Assembly: GCA_965208975.1 (NCBI GenBank)
Contig: CBDBQH010000003.1
Location: 310,001-374,000 of the forward strand
DNA length: 64,000 nucleotides
Origin: G963663315 sp965208975
GTDB lineage: Bacteria; Pseudomonadota; Gammaproteobacteria; Arenicellales; Poriferihabitantaceae
Reading direction: 5' to 3'
The position numbers and the translations under genes are program-made. Positions 1 through 7,662 of this stretch are shown one piece after another (positions within the stretch are counted from its first letter, which is position 1; each line of letters opens with the position of its first letter). Under the pieces are notes generated by a model. The model searched no databases. It was not told the DNA's origin and saw only the letters and a program-made list of their open reading frames with translations.

Positions 1-80
1 CGCTTCGGCGCTTCGGCGCTTCGGCGCTTCGGCGCTTCGGCGCTTCGGCGCTTCGGCGCTTCGGCGCTTCGGCGCTTCGC
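1..80. repeat. 8-bp tandem repeat CGCTTCGG, about 10 copies
   Basis: The unit CGCTTCGG runs from the first base of the window to about base 79, with a last copy ending in C instead of GG. The array is cut by the window edge, so its full length is unknown. Each junction reads GCGC-TTCG-GCGC, a 4-bp stem closing a TTCG tetraloop, so either strand's transcript could fold into a string of very stable small hairpins. It is too short and uniform to be a CRISPR array. An 8-bp unit is not a multiple of three, so copy-number change inside a gene would shift frame; the flanking DNA shown here (81-322) holds no gene. Confidence 0.95.
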
Positions 81-181
81 TAATATTATACCAAAAGCCC
101 ATCATCATTATAGTCAATAACTACGATCACCAGACATTAGCAATCCTGTCATTATACAATAATCCAAGTGCATCCCGTCAA

Positions 182-220
182 CAGAAAATCGCCAACACAG
201 AAAATCGCCAACACAGAATT
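182..220. repeat. 16-bp direct repeat, about 2.4 copies
   Basis: The 16-mer CAGAAAATCGCCAACA is present twice in perfect tandem (182-197 and 198-213), followed by a third partial copy (CAGAA). It lies in the AT-rich stretch between the edge repeat and the first gene. A perfect TATAAT hexamer lies downstream at 282-287 without a recognisable -35 box. No gene was seen in 81-322. Confidence 0.8.
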
Positions 221-328
221 GACTAACCCAAATTCCGCTACACGCGATAGGCGAATACCCCCCGCGCCGCCCACTTTCTGATATAATCACCAAACCTTCA
301 AACCCAACATAAAGGAGTATCCTTGATC

Positions 329-1048
329 ATGCCAACCAATGCTGCCGTATCCACCCCGGATAAAATCTGGAGAATCCTGGAAAGTACCAACGCTACTCTG
401 GATAAAACCAACGCCACTCTGGATAAAACCAGCCGGGAAATGGAAGAATTCCGTATCAGTCAGGAAGAATCCAGCCGAAAGGCCCGCCGGGAAATGGAAG
501 AATTTCGCCTCAGTCAGGAAGAGTCCAGTCGGAAGGCCAACCGGGAAATAGAAGAGATTCGCGCCCTTCATCGGGAGATAGCGGAAGAACAGAAAGAAAC
601 CGGCAAACAAATTAAAAAGACCGAGGCCCTGTTTAACAGCCAATGGGGACGACTGATGGAAAGCCTGGTGGAAGGGGATTTGATTGCACTTCTGCGGGAA
701 AAGGGAATTAACGCTTTACGTACTTACAAGAATGTTGAACAAAGAGGCACCAGCGATGATTTTGAATATGACATTGTTGCGGCAAACGGCGAAGAAATTG
801 TAGTAGTTGAAGTGAAGACTACGTTAAGAGTGAAGGATGTCCGGGACTTTCTGATCAGTTTACGGAAATTCACGTCCCGGATGAAAGATTATCAGGGGAA
901 GACAGTTTATGGAGCGGTGGCCTGGTTACAGGCTCATGAGGAAGCGGCGACCTACGCGGAGAAGCAGGGTTTGTTCGTCATCCGGGCGACAGGCAGCAGC
1001 GCCAGCATTGTCAATCGGGAAGATTTCAAACCGCAGGTCTTTTCCTGA
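329..1048 (+). CDS. Coiled-coil protein with C-terminal PD-(D/E)XK nuclease-like domain
   Basis: A protein of about 239 residues. The N-terminal half is a charged coiled coil with two internal tandem repeats: a short NATLDKT unit twice, then an 18-residue unit (REMEEFR-SQEESSRKA) twice. The DNA of the second pair is a 54-bp direct repeat. The C-terminal half contains a DIV segment, then a strand ending VVVEVKTT, the D...EXK spacing of PD-(D/E)XK nuclease-fold proteins. This architecture resembles the uncharacterised DUF3782-type family; that is inference from pattern. An AAAGGAG ribosome site at 311-317 favours ATG 329; an in-frame TTG at 323 is the alternative. It stands alone before the insertion sequence, and its target is unknown. 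Confidence 0.8.
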   Translation: MPTNAAVSTPDKIWRILESTNATLDKTNATLDKTSREMEEFRISQEESSRKARREMEEFRLSQEESSRKANREIEEIRALHREIAEEQKETGKQIKKTEALFNSQWGRLMESLVEGDLIALLREKGINALRTYKNVEQRGTSDDFEYDIVAANGEEIVVVEVKTTLRVKDVRDFLISLRKFTSRMKDYQGKTVYGAVAWLQAHEEAATYAEKQGLFVIRATGSSASIVNREDFKPQVFS

Positions 1049-1087
1049 AAACAGTACGGGGGCACAACCGTCAGCAAACGCCTCGCC

Positions 1088-1143
1088 CGTCATCGTAGAG
1101 CCTGCCCCCGGCTTGATCGGGGGGACAGGTCTTGTGCCTGTCC
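1088..1143. repeat. Palindromic repeat family B, copy 1
   Basis: CGTCATCGTAGAGCCTGCC continues into a hairpin CCCCCG-loop-CGGGGG, then a second hairpin GGACAGG/CCTGTCC up to 1143. The first 24 bases recur in inverted orientation at 58463-58487, and a diverged copy lies near 60715-60756. This is intergenic, between the first gene and the insertion sequence. Confidence 0.7.
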
Positions 1144-1194
1144 GCGAACGCGCCATCCACGCCCCACCAACACCACACCACCGATACCAAGCCC

Positions 1195-1221
1195 CGTCAT
1201 TCCCTTGATAAGCGGGAATCC
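1195..1221. repeat. Palindromic repeat family A, copy 1
   Basis: CGTCATTCCC-loop-GCGGGAATCC, an imperfect palindrome shared with about seven other sites in this window. It lies just left of the insertion sequence. Confidence 0.7.
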
Positions 1222-1306
1222 CCAACCCGCCATCCCACGCCCAACCTGAATTGTACTGAGAAAGGTGGACACTTTAGAATGGGGATAAGATCCTCAGGAG
1301 TGTCCA

Positions 1307-1603
1307 ATGAAGAAAAGAAATATTTATAGTAAGGAGTTCAAATTAGAAGTACTCCGTCAATGGAAGCAAGAAGGCCAGTCTGCTACGGTTTTGGCGAGGA
1401 ATTTGGGTTTGAGGCCGAACATGCTATACAAGTGGAAAGAGCAGTTCAGTCGTCATGGTGAGCAGGCGTTTCAGGGTTCGGGCCACCGGTCGGTGGTTCA
1501 GGTGGATGAATGGTCCCGACTCAAGAAGGAGTTGTCGGATGTCAAGATGGAGCGGGACATTCTAAAAAAGGCGGCGGCGTACTTTGCTCGAGAGTTGAAG
1601 TGA
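1307..1603 (+). CDS. IS3-family transposase OrfA
   Basis: A 98-residue helix-turn-helix protein that binds the ends of the insertion sequence. The HTH lies at about residues 8-45 (start of a YSKEFKLEVLRQW helix, then LARNLGLRPNMLYKWKEQF), followed by a leucine-rich coiled coil near residues 65-90 that usually mediates multimerisation. Near its end the codons CTA AAA AAG give the slippery heptamer A AAA AAG at 1564-1570. A -1 slip there enters the orfB frame and would yield the OrfAB fusion transposase typical of this family. OrfA alone ends four bases into orfB (GTGA overlap). Confidence 0.93.
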   Translation: MKKRNIYSKEFKLEVLRQWKQEGQSATVLARNLGLRPNMLYKWKEQFSRHGEQAFQGSGHRSVVQVDEWSRLKKELSDVKMERDILKKAAAYFARELK

Positions 1604-2463
1604 AGTACGCTTTTATCGAACGGTATCGTCGGTACTTTCCGGTGGTTCGCATGTGTCGTGTGATTCGAGTGAGTCGGTCGGGTTATTATGCTTGGCGGAG
1701 CCGGGGTCCGAGCGCGGGCAGTGTATTGCGGCGCAATCTTTTACGCGAGATTCGGCGGGTACACCAGCAGTTTCAAGGTCGTTATGGTGCGCTCAAGTGC
1801 TGGCGTCATTTGCGTCGGGAAGGGATTGCTTGTGGTCGGGATCAGGTCGTCAAGTTACGGCGTCTGCACGGGATATTCAGTCAGCGCCGTCATCGTTTTG
1901 TGGTCACTACCCGCTCCAGGCCGGGTGATCGGGCGGCTGCGAATCAACTCAATCGGGTATTTTGTGCGAGCGCTCCGAATCAGGTCTGGGTAGGGGATGT
2001 GACGTTTGTTGCGACTCGCCAGGGTTGGTTATATCTGGCTGTATTACTGGATCTCTATTCCCGAAAGGTCGTAGGTTGGTCCATGGCCAACCGCAATGAT
2101 ACGTCTCTGGTCAAAGCCTGCCTGGACATGGCGGTTTCCCATCGCCAGCCTGCGCCTGGACTCATTCATCATACAGATCGCGGAGCGACCTACACTTCTC
2201 AATCGTATCGTCATGCGCTGAACCGTAAGGGAATCATCGCATCCATGAGCCGAAAGGGAGATTGTTGGGATAATGCAGTCGCGGAAAGCTTTTTTGGTCA
2301 ACTGAAAAACGAATGGGCCTGGCAACAGGGTTGCCCGAATCGAGAACAGGCCAGAGCGGGTCTGTTTGAATATATCGAATTGTTTTACAATCGACAAAGA
2401 CTCCACCAGACTTTAGACTATGTCTCACCCGTGGAGTATGAGAGTAATCAATGTGTCTCTTAA
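1600..2463 (+). CDS. IS3-family transposase OrfB (DDE integrase)
   Basis: The catalytic part of the transposase, 287 codons from GTG 1600, which overlaps the orfA stop. The frame is open further upstream, so in practice it is probably made as an OrfAB fusion by -1 frameshifting at 1564-1570. An N-terminal HTH_21-like region (about residues 40-90, YGALKCWRHLRREGI) precedes the rve integrase core. The three catalytic acids are visible in GDVTF, HTDRG and AESFFGQLKNE. No stop or frameshift interrupts the core, so the element looks transposition-competent. Confidence 0.93.
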   Translation: MKYAFIERYRRYFPVVRMCRVIRVSRSGYYAWRSRGPSAGSVLRRNLLREIRRVHQQFQGRYGALKCWRHLRREGIACGRDQVVKLRRLHGIFSQRRHRFVVTTRSRPGDRAAANQLNRVFCASAPNQVWVGDVTFVATRQGWLYLAVLLDLYSRKVVGWSMANRNDTSLVKACLDMAVSHRQPAPGLIHHTDRGATYTSQSYRHALNRKGIIASMSRKGDCWDNAVAESFFGQLKNEWAWQQGCPNREQARAGLFEYIELFYNRQRLHQTLDYVSPVEYESNQCVS

Positions 2464-2504
2464 TTAACTGTCCACTAAACTCAGTACACCTCAACCCATC
2501 CCCA

Positions 2505-2527
2505 CATCCCCGCCTGCGCGGGAATCC
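2505..2527. repeat. Palindromic repeat family A, copy 2
   Basis: CATCCCCGCCTGCGCGGGAA, imperfect inverted repeat, just right of the insertion sequence. Confidence 0.6.
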
Positions 2528-2531
2528 ATCA

Positions 2532-2561
2532 ACCGTCAGCATATACACCGTCAGCATATAC
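2532..2561. repeat. 15-bp perfect tandem duplication
   Basis: ACCGTCAGCATATAC occurs twice head to tail upstream of cysS. A TTGACA hexamer follows at 2613-2618, but I see no convincing -10 box with it. Confidence 0.7.
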
Positions 2562-2653
2562 AGTTGGATACGAAGGGTGTTTATTGTACCATCCGCTTCA
2601 GTTGATAAATAGTTGACATATACCCAGACAGAGCCTGTCATCCGGGCTTTCCC

Positions 2654-4030
2654 ATGAAAATAAAACTGTACGATAGCTATACCCGTTCACTGCGGGAGTT
2701 CACGCCACTTAAAGGTCATGAAGTGAGAATCTATGCCTGTGGGCCGACCGTTTATAACTACGCCCATATTGGCAACCTTCGCACCTATATATTCGAGGAC
2801 ATCCTGCGCAGGACCCTGGAGGCCTATGGCTATGCGGTCATTCATGTAATGAATATCACCGATGTCGGACATCTGGCCTCAGACGCAGATACCGGAGAAG
2901 ACAAGATCGAGCAGGGTTCAAAACGCGCCGGAAAGACCGCATGGGAGATCGCCGAACTGTACACAAGAGCATTTCAGTCGGATCTGGCGGCGTTGAATAT
3001 TCTCGAGCCTTCTATCTGGTGCCGCGCTACCGATCATATCGAGGAGCAGATTCGTGATATCCGCGTCATTGAGGAGAAGGGATATACCTATATCACATCC
3101 GACGGGGTTTATTTTGACACCACGAAACTGAACGGCTACGGTCATCTGGCCCGCCTGGATGCGGCGGGATTAAATGCCGGAAAGCGAGTCGATATTGGAG
3201 AAAAACGCAGCCCGACAGATTTCGCTCTCTGGAAATTCAGCCCGCCGGGGCAACGGCGTCAAATGGAATGGGACAGTCCCTGGGGCAGCGGATTTCCAGG
3301 TTGGCATATTGAGTGTTCAGCCATGGCCGTCAAATATCTGGGACAGAAATTTGATATTCATTGCGGCGGAAAAGATCATATCCCGGTCCACCACACCAAC
3401 GAGATTGCCCAGTCAGAGGTTTGCTACGGCACCCGCTTGGCGAATTTCTGGCTGCATGGTTATTTTCTGGAAGTCGACAAACTGAAAATGTCGAAATCAT
3501 CGGGAGAGTTTCTGCGTCTGCAAACACTGCTGGACAATCACTACGACCCCATGAGCTATCGGTATCTGTGTCTGACCGCCAATTACCGGAATGACCTGAA
3601 ATTCACCTGGAACAGTCTGGACAGCGCCCGAATCGCCCTCAACCGACTCAGGACCACCGTCTATTCATGGGGTGAGGCTACAGAGGCAGACCCCGGCTAT
3701 GAGGAGCGATTCAACCGGCAGGTATTTAATGATCTCAATACCACAAAAGCGCTGGCGGTGGTCTGGGAACTGGTCAAGAGTACGATGCCGAACGGGGTCA
3801 AGAAGGCAACGGTTCAACAATGCGACCGGATCCTGGGATTGAATCTTTGTCAATGGGCGCCGGCTCAGGTTGAGATTCCGGAAGCGGTACAAGGATTGCT
3901 TGCTCAGCGAAAGGTTGCGCGGGAATCCGGAGACTGGGGAGAATCGGATCGTTTGCGTGACCGGATATCGCGACTGGGATACGAAATCGAAGACTCACCG
4001 GATGGCCCCGCAATCCGTAAAAAGAAATAA
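2654..4030 (+). CDS. cysS: Cysteinyl-tRNA synthetase
   Basis: Charges tRNA-Cys with cysteine in the cytoplasm; class I aminoacyl-tRNA synthetase of 458 residues, close to the usual 460. The HIGH signature appears as HIGN in NYAHIGNLRTYIF. The KMSKS loop is present in DKLKMSKSSGEFL. Zinc-site candidates are the Cys of ACGPTVYN, the Cys of WHIECSAMA and the His/Glu of HHTNEIAQSE. The DALR-type C-terminal helices follow. Start ATG 2654 places the first strand at KIKLYDSYTRS as in homologues. It is the first core gene right of the insertion sequence and is followed by the initiator tRNA. Its stop codon lies in a 14-bp tandem repeat. Confidence 0.98.
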   Translation: MKIKLYDSYTRSLREFTPLKGHEVRIYACGPTVYNYAHIGNLRTYIFEDILRRTLEAYGYAVIHVMNITDVGHLASDADTGEDKIEQGSKRAGKTAWEIAELYTRAFQSDLAALNILEPSIWCRATDHIEEQIRDIRVIEEKGYTYITSDGVYFDTTKLNGYGHLARLDAAGLNAGKRVDIGEKRSPTDFALWKFSPPGQRRQMEWDSPWGSGFPGWHIECSAMAVKYLGQKFDIHCGGKDHIPVHHTNEIAQSEVCYGTRLANFWLHGYFLEVDKLKMSKSSGEFLRLQTLLDNHYDPMSYRYLCLTANYRNDLKFTWNSLDSARIALNRLRTTVYSWGEATEADPGYEERFNRQVFNDLNTTKALAVVWELVKSTMPNGVKKATVQQCDRILGLNLCQWAPAQVEIPEAVQGLLAQRKVARESGDWGESDRLRDRISRLGYEIEDSPDGPAIRKKK

Positions 4031-4048
4031 CCGGAAAGAAATAACCGG
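4021..4048. repeat. 14-bp tandem duplication at the cysS stop
   Basis: AAAGAAATAACCGG is repeated twice exactly. The first copy contains the cysS stop codon, so the second gives an identical stop context outside the gene. Probably a small slippage duplication. Confidence 0.75.
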
Positions 4049-4053
4049 AACGG

Positions 4054-4083
4054 TTGAAATCCACGCAATAGTTAGGGTAGAAT
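4054..4083 (+). promoter_or_regulatory. Probable sigma-70 promoter of the initiator tRNA gene
   Basis: TTGAAA (4054-4059) and TAGAAT (4078-4083) are 18 bp apart. The -10 box ends 11 bp before the first tRNA base, leaving only a few bases of 5' leader. Confidence 0.6.
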
Positions 4084-4094
4084 CTCCGCTCCGT

Positions 4095-4171
4095 TGCGGG
4101 GTGGAGCAGTTTGGCAGCTCGTCGGGCTCATAACCCGAAGGTCGCAGGTTCAAATCCTGCCCCCGCTACCA
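4095..4171 (+). tRNA. Initiator tRNA-fMet (CAU)
   Basis: 77 nt including an encoded CCA. The anticodon loop CTCATAA gives CAU. It is an initiator rather than an elongator because three consecutive G-C pairs close the anticodon stem and the first base does not pair with the last base of the acceptor stem. Here that mismatch is T1 with T72, instead of the C1-A72 of E. coli. The T stem is GCAGG/CCTGC. The rest closely follows the enterobacterial initiator sequence. Confidence 0.97.
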
Positions 4172-4206
4172 CTATCCTTGACATCGTGATCCAGGGCGCA
4201 TGTCTT

Positions 4207-6543
4207 ATGTCAAGACGACGATTGCCTCCGCCTCTGCTCATCAGGCTACTCGGTTCGTTAGCGATCCTTGCGTGGTTTTCATCTTCCCCGCTAAACGCGC
4301 GCGAGATAGGCATTGCGTTCATTGAGGATGGGGCGAGTGAACCAGCCTCGCGGCTGTCAAGCCTGATTATTCGGGAACTGAAACCATTACTTGACCACGA
4401 GGATACCCTGGCGCCGGTTTTTCTCGGCCTTGCGGGCAATGCCGCCAAATTACAGGATTCCCTTGCAGCGGCCATAGCCGACCCGAAGATTGAATATATT
4501 ATCGCCACGGGATTGATCGGAAGCCAGGAACTCTATCTGCAATCCGGGTACTCCAAACCAACCTGGGCGTTAAGAGTGCTGGACCCGGGTCTGACCGGCA
4601 TCCCCGTTCGTGATAACACTCCAAACCTGCACAGTTACAGCACAGTCAACGAAATCACCGGCGTATTCAACCGCATCAGTACGCTTTTTCAAGCCACGCG
4701 AGTTGGCATCATTTTGCCAACGGATATTGTTGATACACCGCGCAGCATTGGCGACACCGTCATCGCCAGCGCCCGCAAGTCTGGCATTACCGTACAGTTT
4801 CTGCCACTTGATTTCACAACCGCGCTGGACTCTCAGTTACCCGATATGGATGCAGTCATACTGCCTCCCGCAATCACCTCGGCTCAGGAACTCACGGACC
4901 TGCTCCAGGTTTTACGCCGAAAAAGAATACCGGGATTTGCCGTGGGCGGTGACCGCATGGTAATAAGCGGAGCGCTGATCAGCGATACCCTGGACGAAGA
5001 CGAGCGTATATTTGCCCGCAGGGTAGCGCTTGACTTGCAGCTGGCAATTGCCGGCGATTCTGCGGGCGGGAGTATGCGATTGCTGCAACCAGAAAAGCGA
5101 ACCACCATCAATATAGATACCGCTCGCGCGCTGGATATCGACTTTTCGCTGGATGAATTGCTGACCGCGCGAGTCGTACAAGGCAGCAACCGCATTCTGG
5201 CGCCGGGATTTCTGTCCGCGCTGGAACTGGCTATCGACCGGAATCCCGATTTACTCGGGCAGTTTCAGCAACTGCGGATTGATGAGGAGTCACTGCAACA
5301 GGCGCGTACAGCCAGGCGACCGCAATTAACGACACAACTGGGGCACACGCGACACGGTGAACAATTGCCCGAACAGGATTCACTGGCCGCCTTGAATATG
5401 AGTCAAATCCTTTATTCGCCATCAGCAAACGCGACCATTCGGGCAGAAGAGCTGGGACTTGATGCATCACAAAAAGCGCTTGAGCAAAAACAGTTGGAGA
5501 CAATACAGCAAACTGCAACAGCCTATTTCCAGGCGCTGCAAGCCCAGGCCCGTTTTGACACTACCTTGCGCGAACTGGCCCTGAACCGAAAAAACCTGAT
5601 TCTCGCAGAGCAACGCAAAGCCAGCGGTAGCGGCGCCGGCGCCGATATTTATCGCTGGCAGGCAATCATCGCTACCAGTGAAACTGCGACCCTGCAAGCC
5701 TACACTTCCAATACCCGCGCACAAAACAACCTGGCGCGGCTACTCAATATGCGCCTGCAAATTCCAGCCCGGCTCACGGATACAGACCTGAACCAGCCAC
5801 CATTTGATTTACTGCACGAAGGGATCAGTCCCTGGCTGAAAAGCGCCGGCAAGGCAGAACGACTGCGTCAGGCGTGTGCCGCAAGAGCGCTTTCGCAATC
5901 CCCTCTCCTGGCGCGCGCCGAGGCGGGTATCGCTATCAACGACACTCATATCAAGGCGCTGAGACAAAGCTATTACATACCGGAGATTTCTCTCAACGCG
6001 CAATACGCCCGCCACCTTGACAGTAGCGTCACGGCGTCCGGTCATGAACTGGACAATCAGGACGACTGGTCTGTAATGCTGAAGGCGGAACTGCCGCTCA
6101 CCCTCGGCGGCAGCCGCCGCAGTCTGGGCCGGCAATACGCCGCCCAGAGCGCATTGGCAGAAACCGGGTTGCAGAGTGCGCGAATATCCATCTGGGCCAA
6201 TGCCGGTAATGCAGTAGACAATCTGGTCGCGAACTATCGCGCGATTGAACTCAGCGCTCAGACTGAAGCGGCGGCGCTAAAAAGCCAACAGGTCACCCGC
6301 AACGCCTACAGATTGGGCGCAGCCAGCGTTACCGACCTGCTGGATACACAAAATACCTGGCGCGAAGCGCAAGACAATGCACACATCGCGCGCTATCAAT
6401 ACCTCACAGCGCTCGTCGACTTTCAGGCTCTGATGGGGGAAATGCCGATGCTTGAGTCCGGAGCCGGGCAACTGCAATGGCTGCAAGCGTTCAAACAAAG
6501 CATGCTCGAAGGAGTGGCCCAGGATGCCGCATATCAGAACTGA
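4207..6543 (+). CDS. TolC-family outer-membrane channel with N-terminal ABC substrate-binding-like domain
   Basis: A 778-residue envelope protein, far longer than ordinary TolC-like channels (about 420-500). ATG 4207 gives a signal peptide (RRR, hydrophobic LLIRLLGSLAILAWF, cleavage after LNA near residue 31); the longer open frame upstream runs back through the initiator tRNA and is rejected. Residues about 32-325 look like an ABC_sub_bind periplasmic domain, with a REIGIAFIEDG first strand and a terminal TTINIDTARALDIDFSLDELL segment typical of that family. Residues about 328-770 are a TolC/OEP domain with paired long helices and the conserved NAYRLGAASVTDLLDTQ motif near the end. It is the first gene of an efflux operon, its stop overlapping the adaptor gene. 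The N-terminal domain may sense or collect a ligand (inference). Confidence 0.9.
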   Translation: MSRRRLPPPLLIRLLGSLAILAWFSSSPLNAREIGIAFIEDGASEPASRLSSLIIRELKPLLDHEDTLAPVFLGLAGNAAKLQDSLAAAIADPKIEYIIATGLIGSQELYLQSGYSKPTWALRVLDPGLTGIPVRDNTPNLHSYSTVNEITGVFNRISTLFQATRVGIILPTDIVDTPRSIGDTVIASARKSGITVQFLPLDFTTALDSQLPDMDAVILPPAITSAQELTDLLQVLRRKRIPGFAVGGDRMVISGALISDTLDEDERIFARRVALDLQLAIAGDSAGGSMRLLQPEKRTTINIDTARALDIDFSLDELLTARVVQGSNRILAPGFLSALELAIDRNPDLLGQFQQLRIDEESLQQARTARRPQLTTQLGHTRHGEQLPEQDSLAALNMSQILYSPSANATIRAEELGLDASQKALEQKQLETIQQTATAYFQALQAQARFDTTLRELALNRKNLILAEQRKASGSGAGADIYRWQAIIATSETATLQAYTSNTRAQNNLARLLNMRLQIPARLTDTDLNQPPFDLLHEGISPWLKSAGKAERLRQACAARALSQSPLLARAEAGIAINDTHIKALRQSYYIPEISLNAQYARHLDSSVTASGHELDNQDDWSVMLKAELPLTLGGSRRSLGRQYAAQSALAETGLQSARISIWANAGNAVDNLVANYRAIELSAQTEAAALKSQQVTRNAYRLGAASVTDLLDTQNTWREAQDNAHIARYQYLTALVDFQALMGEMPMLESGAGQLQWLQAFKQSMLEGVAQDAAYQN

Positions 6544-7651
6544 TATGCCGTGTATGGCGCGCCTGCGCCAATCCGGCCTGGCTCTATTGTGCTGTAGCGC
6601 TCTGGCCGCATGTTCGCCCCAGGATCAGGACGATGAGGCGGCTACCACTGTACTGCGACCGGTAAAAGTTCTGGAAATCAGCGCCGGTAGCGCCGCGCTG
6701 GAGCGTACACTGTCCGCAACCGTTATTTCGGCAGACAGCCAAAACATCAGCTTTCGCATCAGTGGCTCGATTACCTCACTGCCGATAGCTGTCGGTGACT
6801 CGCTCAAAGCCGGGGCGCTGGTGGCGACACTGGATCAGGAAACGCTGAAATTGAGGGAAAAGGAAGCGCGGGCCCAGTTAGCGCAAGCCGAGGCTGACTA
6901 TCGCAATGCCCAGGGACAGTATCAGCGCGCGCGGGAACTCTACGCTACTGAAGCGGCGAGTCTTTCTGATCTCGAAAATGCCAAAGCCAGGGCTTCATCT
7001 GCGAGCGCCAACCGCTCATTGGCAGAAGAGGGAGTCAATTCCACAAAGCTGAATCTGGGTTACAGTCAGCTTCGCAGCCCCGCCTACAGCTGTCAGGTGG
7101 TTGATGTGCCGGTTGCGGTGAATGAAAACATAAACGCCGGACAAACCATAACGACTCTGGCCTGCGGGGATGAATTGCGCTTGCGTACAATAGCGCCGGA
7201 AAGCCTGATCAACCGGATAAACAGGGGTATGCCGGTAACTGCCACGTTGCAATCAGGCAATACGACTCTGGCAGGCCGTGTGATTGAAGTGGCGGTCAGC
7301 AACCGCAACAGCGCCGGTTATCCTGTCGAGATAAAGCTGGAATCACCACCGGCAACCATAAAAGCGGGGATGACCGCACAGGTTACCTTCAAACTGGCGC
7401 ACAACGAAAAGCGACTGCTCGTTCCATTGATTGCAGTGATGAGTGATCACTCGGAAAAGTTTGTTTATATCGCCGCGCCTGAGGGTGAGCATTATCGCAT
7501 TGTACGCCGGACAGTCCAGACCGGCGAACTCGACAACAACGGCATCGAGATACTGCATGGCCTTATGCCAGGCCAACGAGTGGTGGTCGCCGGCATGTCG
7601 CGCATCAGTGAGGGGATGAACGTCACGCTCTATGACGGCGCCGGGCCGTGA
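6524..7651 (+). CDS. RND efflux periplasmic adaptor lipoprotein (HlyD/MFP family)
   Basis: The membrane-fusion subunit that bridges the inner-membrane RND pump and the TolC channel. A GGAG at 6511-6514 sits 9 nt before ATG 6524, inside the last codons of the channel gene, giving 375 residues and a 20-bp overlap. The N-terminus ends in a lipobox ALAAC at residue 30, so it should be lipid-anchored. The lipoyl half-motifs flank a helical hairpin (ALVATLDQETLKLREKEARAQLAQAEADY...), then come the beta-barrel and the membrane-proximal domain ending in GQRVVVAGMSRISEGM. Substrate is unknown. The gene order channel-adaptor-pump implies one polycistronic message. Confidence 0.95.
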   Translation: MPHIRTDMPCMARLRQSGLALLCCSALAACSPQDQDDEAATTVLRPVKVLEISAGSAALERTLSATVISADSQNISFRISGSITSLPIAVGDSLKAGALVATLDQETLKLREKEARAQLAQAEADYRNAQGQYQRARELYATEAASLSDLENAKARASSASANRSLAEEGVNSTKLNLGYSQLRSPAYSCQVVDVPVAVNENINAGQTITTLACGDELRLRTIAPESLINRINRGMPVTATLQSGNTTLAGRVIEVAVSNRNSAGYPVEIKLESPPATIKAGMTAQVTFKLAHNEKRLLVPLIAVMSDHSEKFVYIAAPEGEHYRIVRRTVQTGELDNNGIEILHGLMPGQRVVVAGMSRISEGMNVTLYDGAGP

Positions 7652-7662
7652 GCGGTCGGTAG

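Larger units (their letters stand above)
1247..2493 (+). mobile_element. IS3-family insertion sequence, apparently intact
   Basis: The 1,247-bp element carries orfA and orfB in overlapping frames. Its terminal inverted repeats are about 28 bp with 21 matches: the left end begins TGAATTGTACTGAG, and the right end read inward begins TGAGGTGTACTGAG. The ends are TG...CA as expected for IS3 elements. ACC flanks both sides (1244-1246 and 2494-2496), a 3-bp target duplication, so this is a whole and probably recent insertion. It landed between two family-A palindromic repeats. Confidence 0.92.

Noticed and set aside
1..80. CRISPR array
   Set aside because: Uniform 8-bp units without spacers; no cas genes in the window.
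1049..1246. Small overlapping frames on both strands between the first gene and the insertion sequence
   Set aside because: They coincide with palindromic repeats and have low-complexity translations.
2613..2641. cysS promoter with TTGACA at 2613
   Set aside because: No acceptable -10 hexamer at 16-18 bp spacing.
4111..4206. Longer N-terminus for the TolC fusion
   Set aside because: It would be translated from within the initiator tRNA gene and would place the signal peptide internally.
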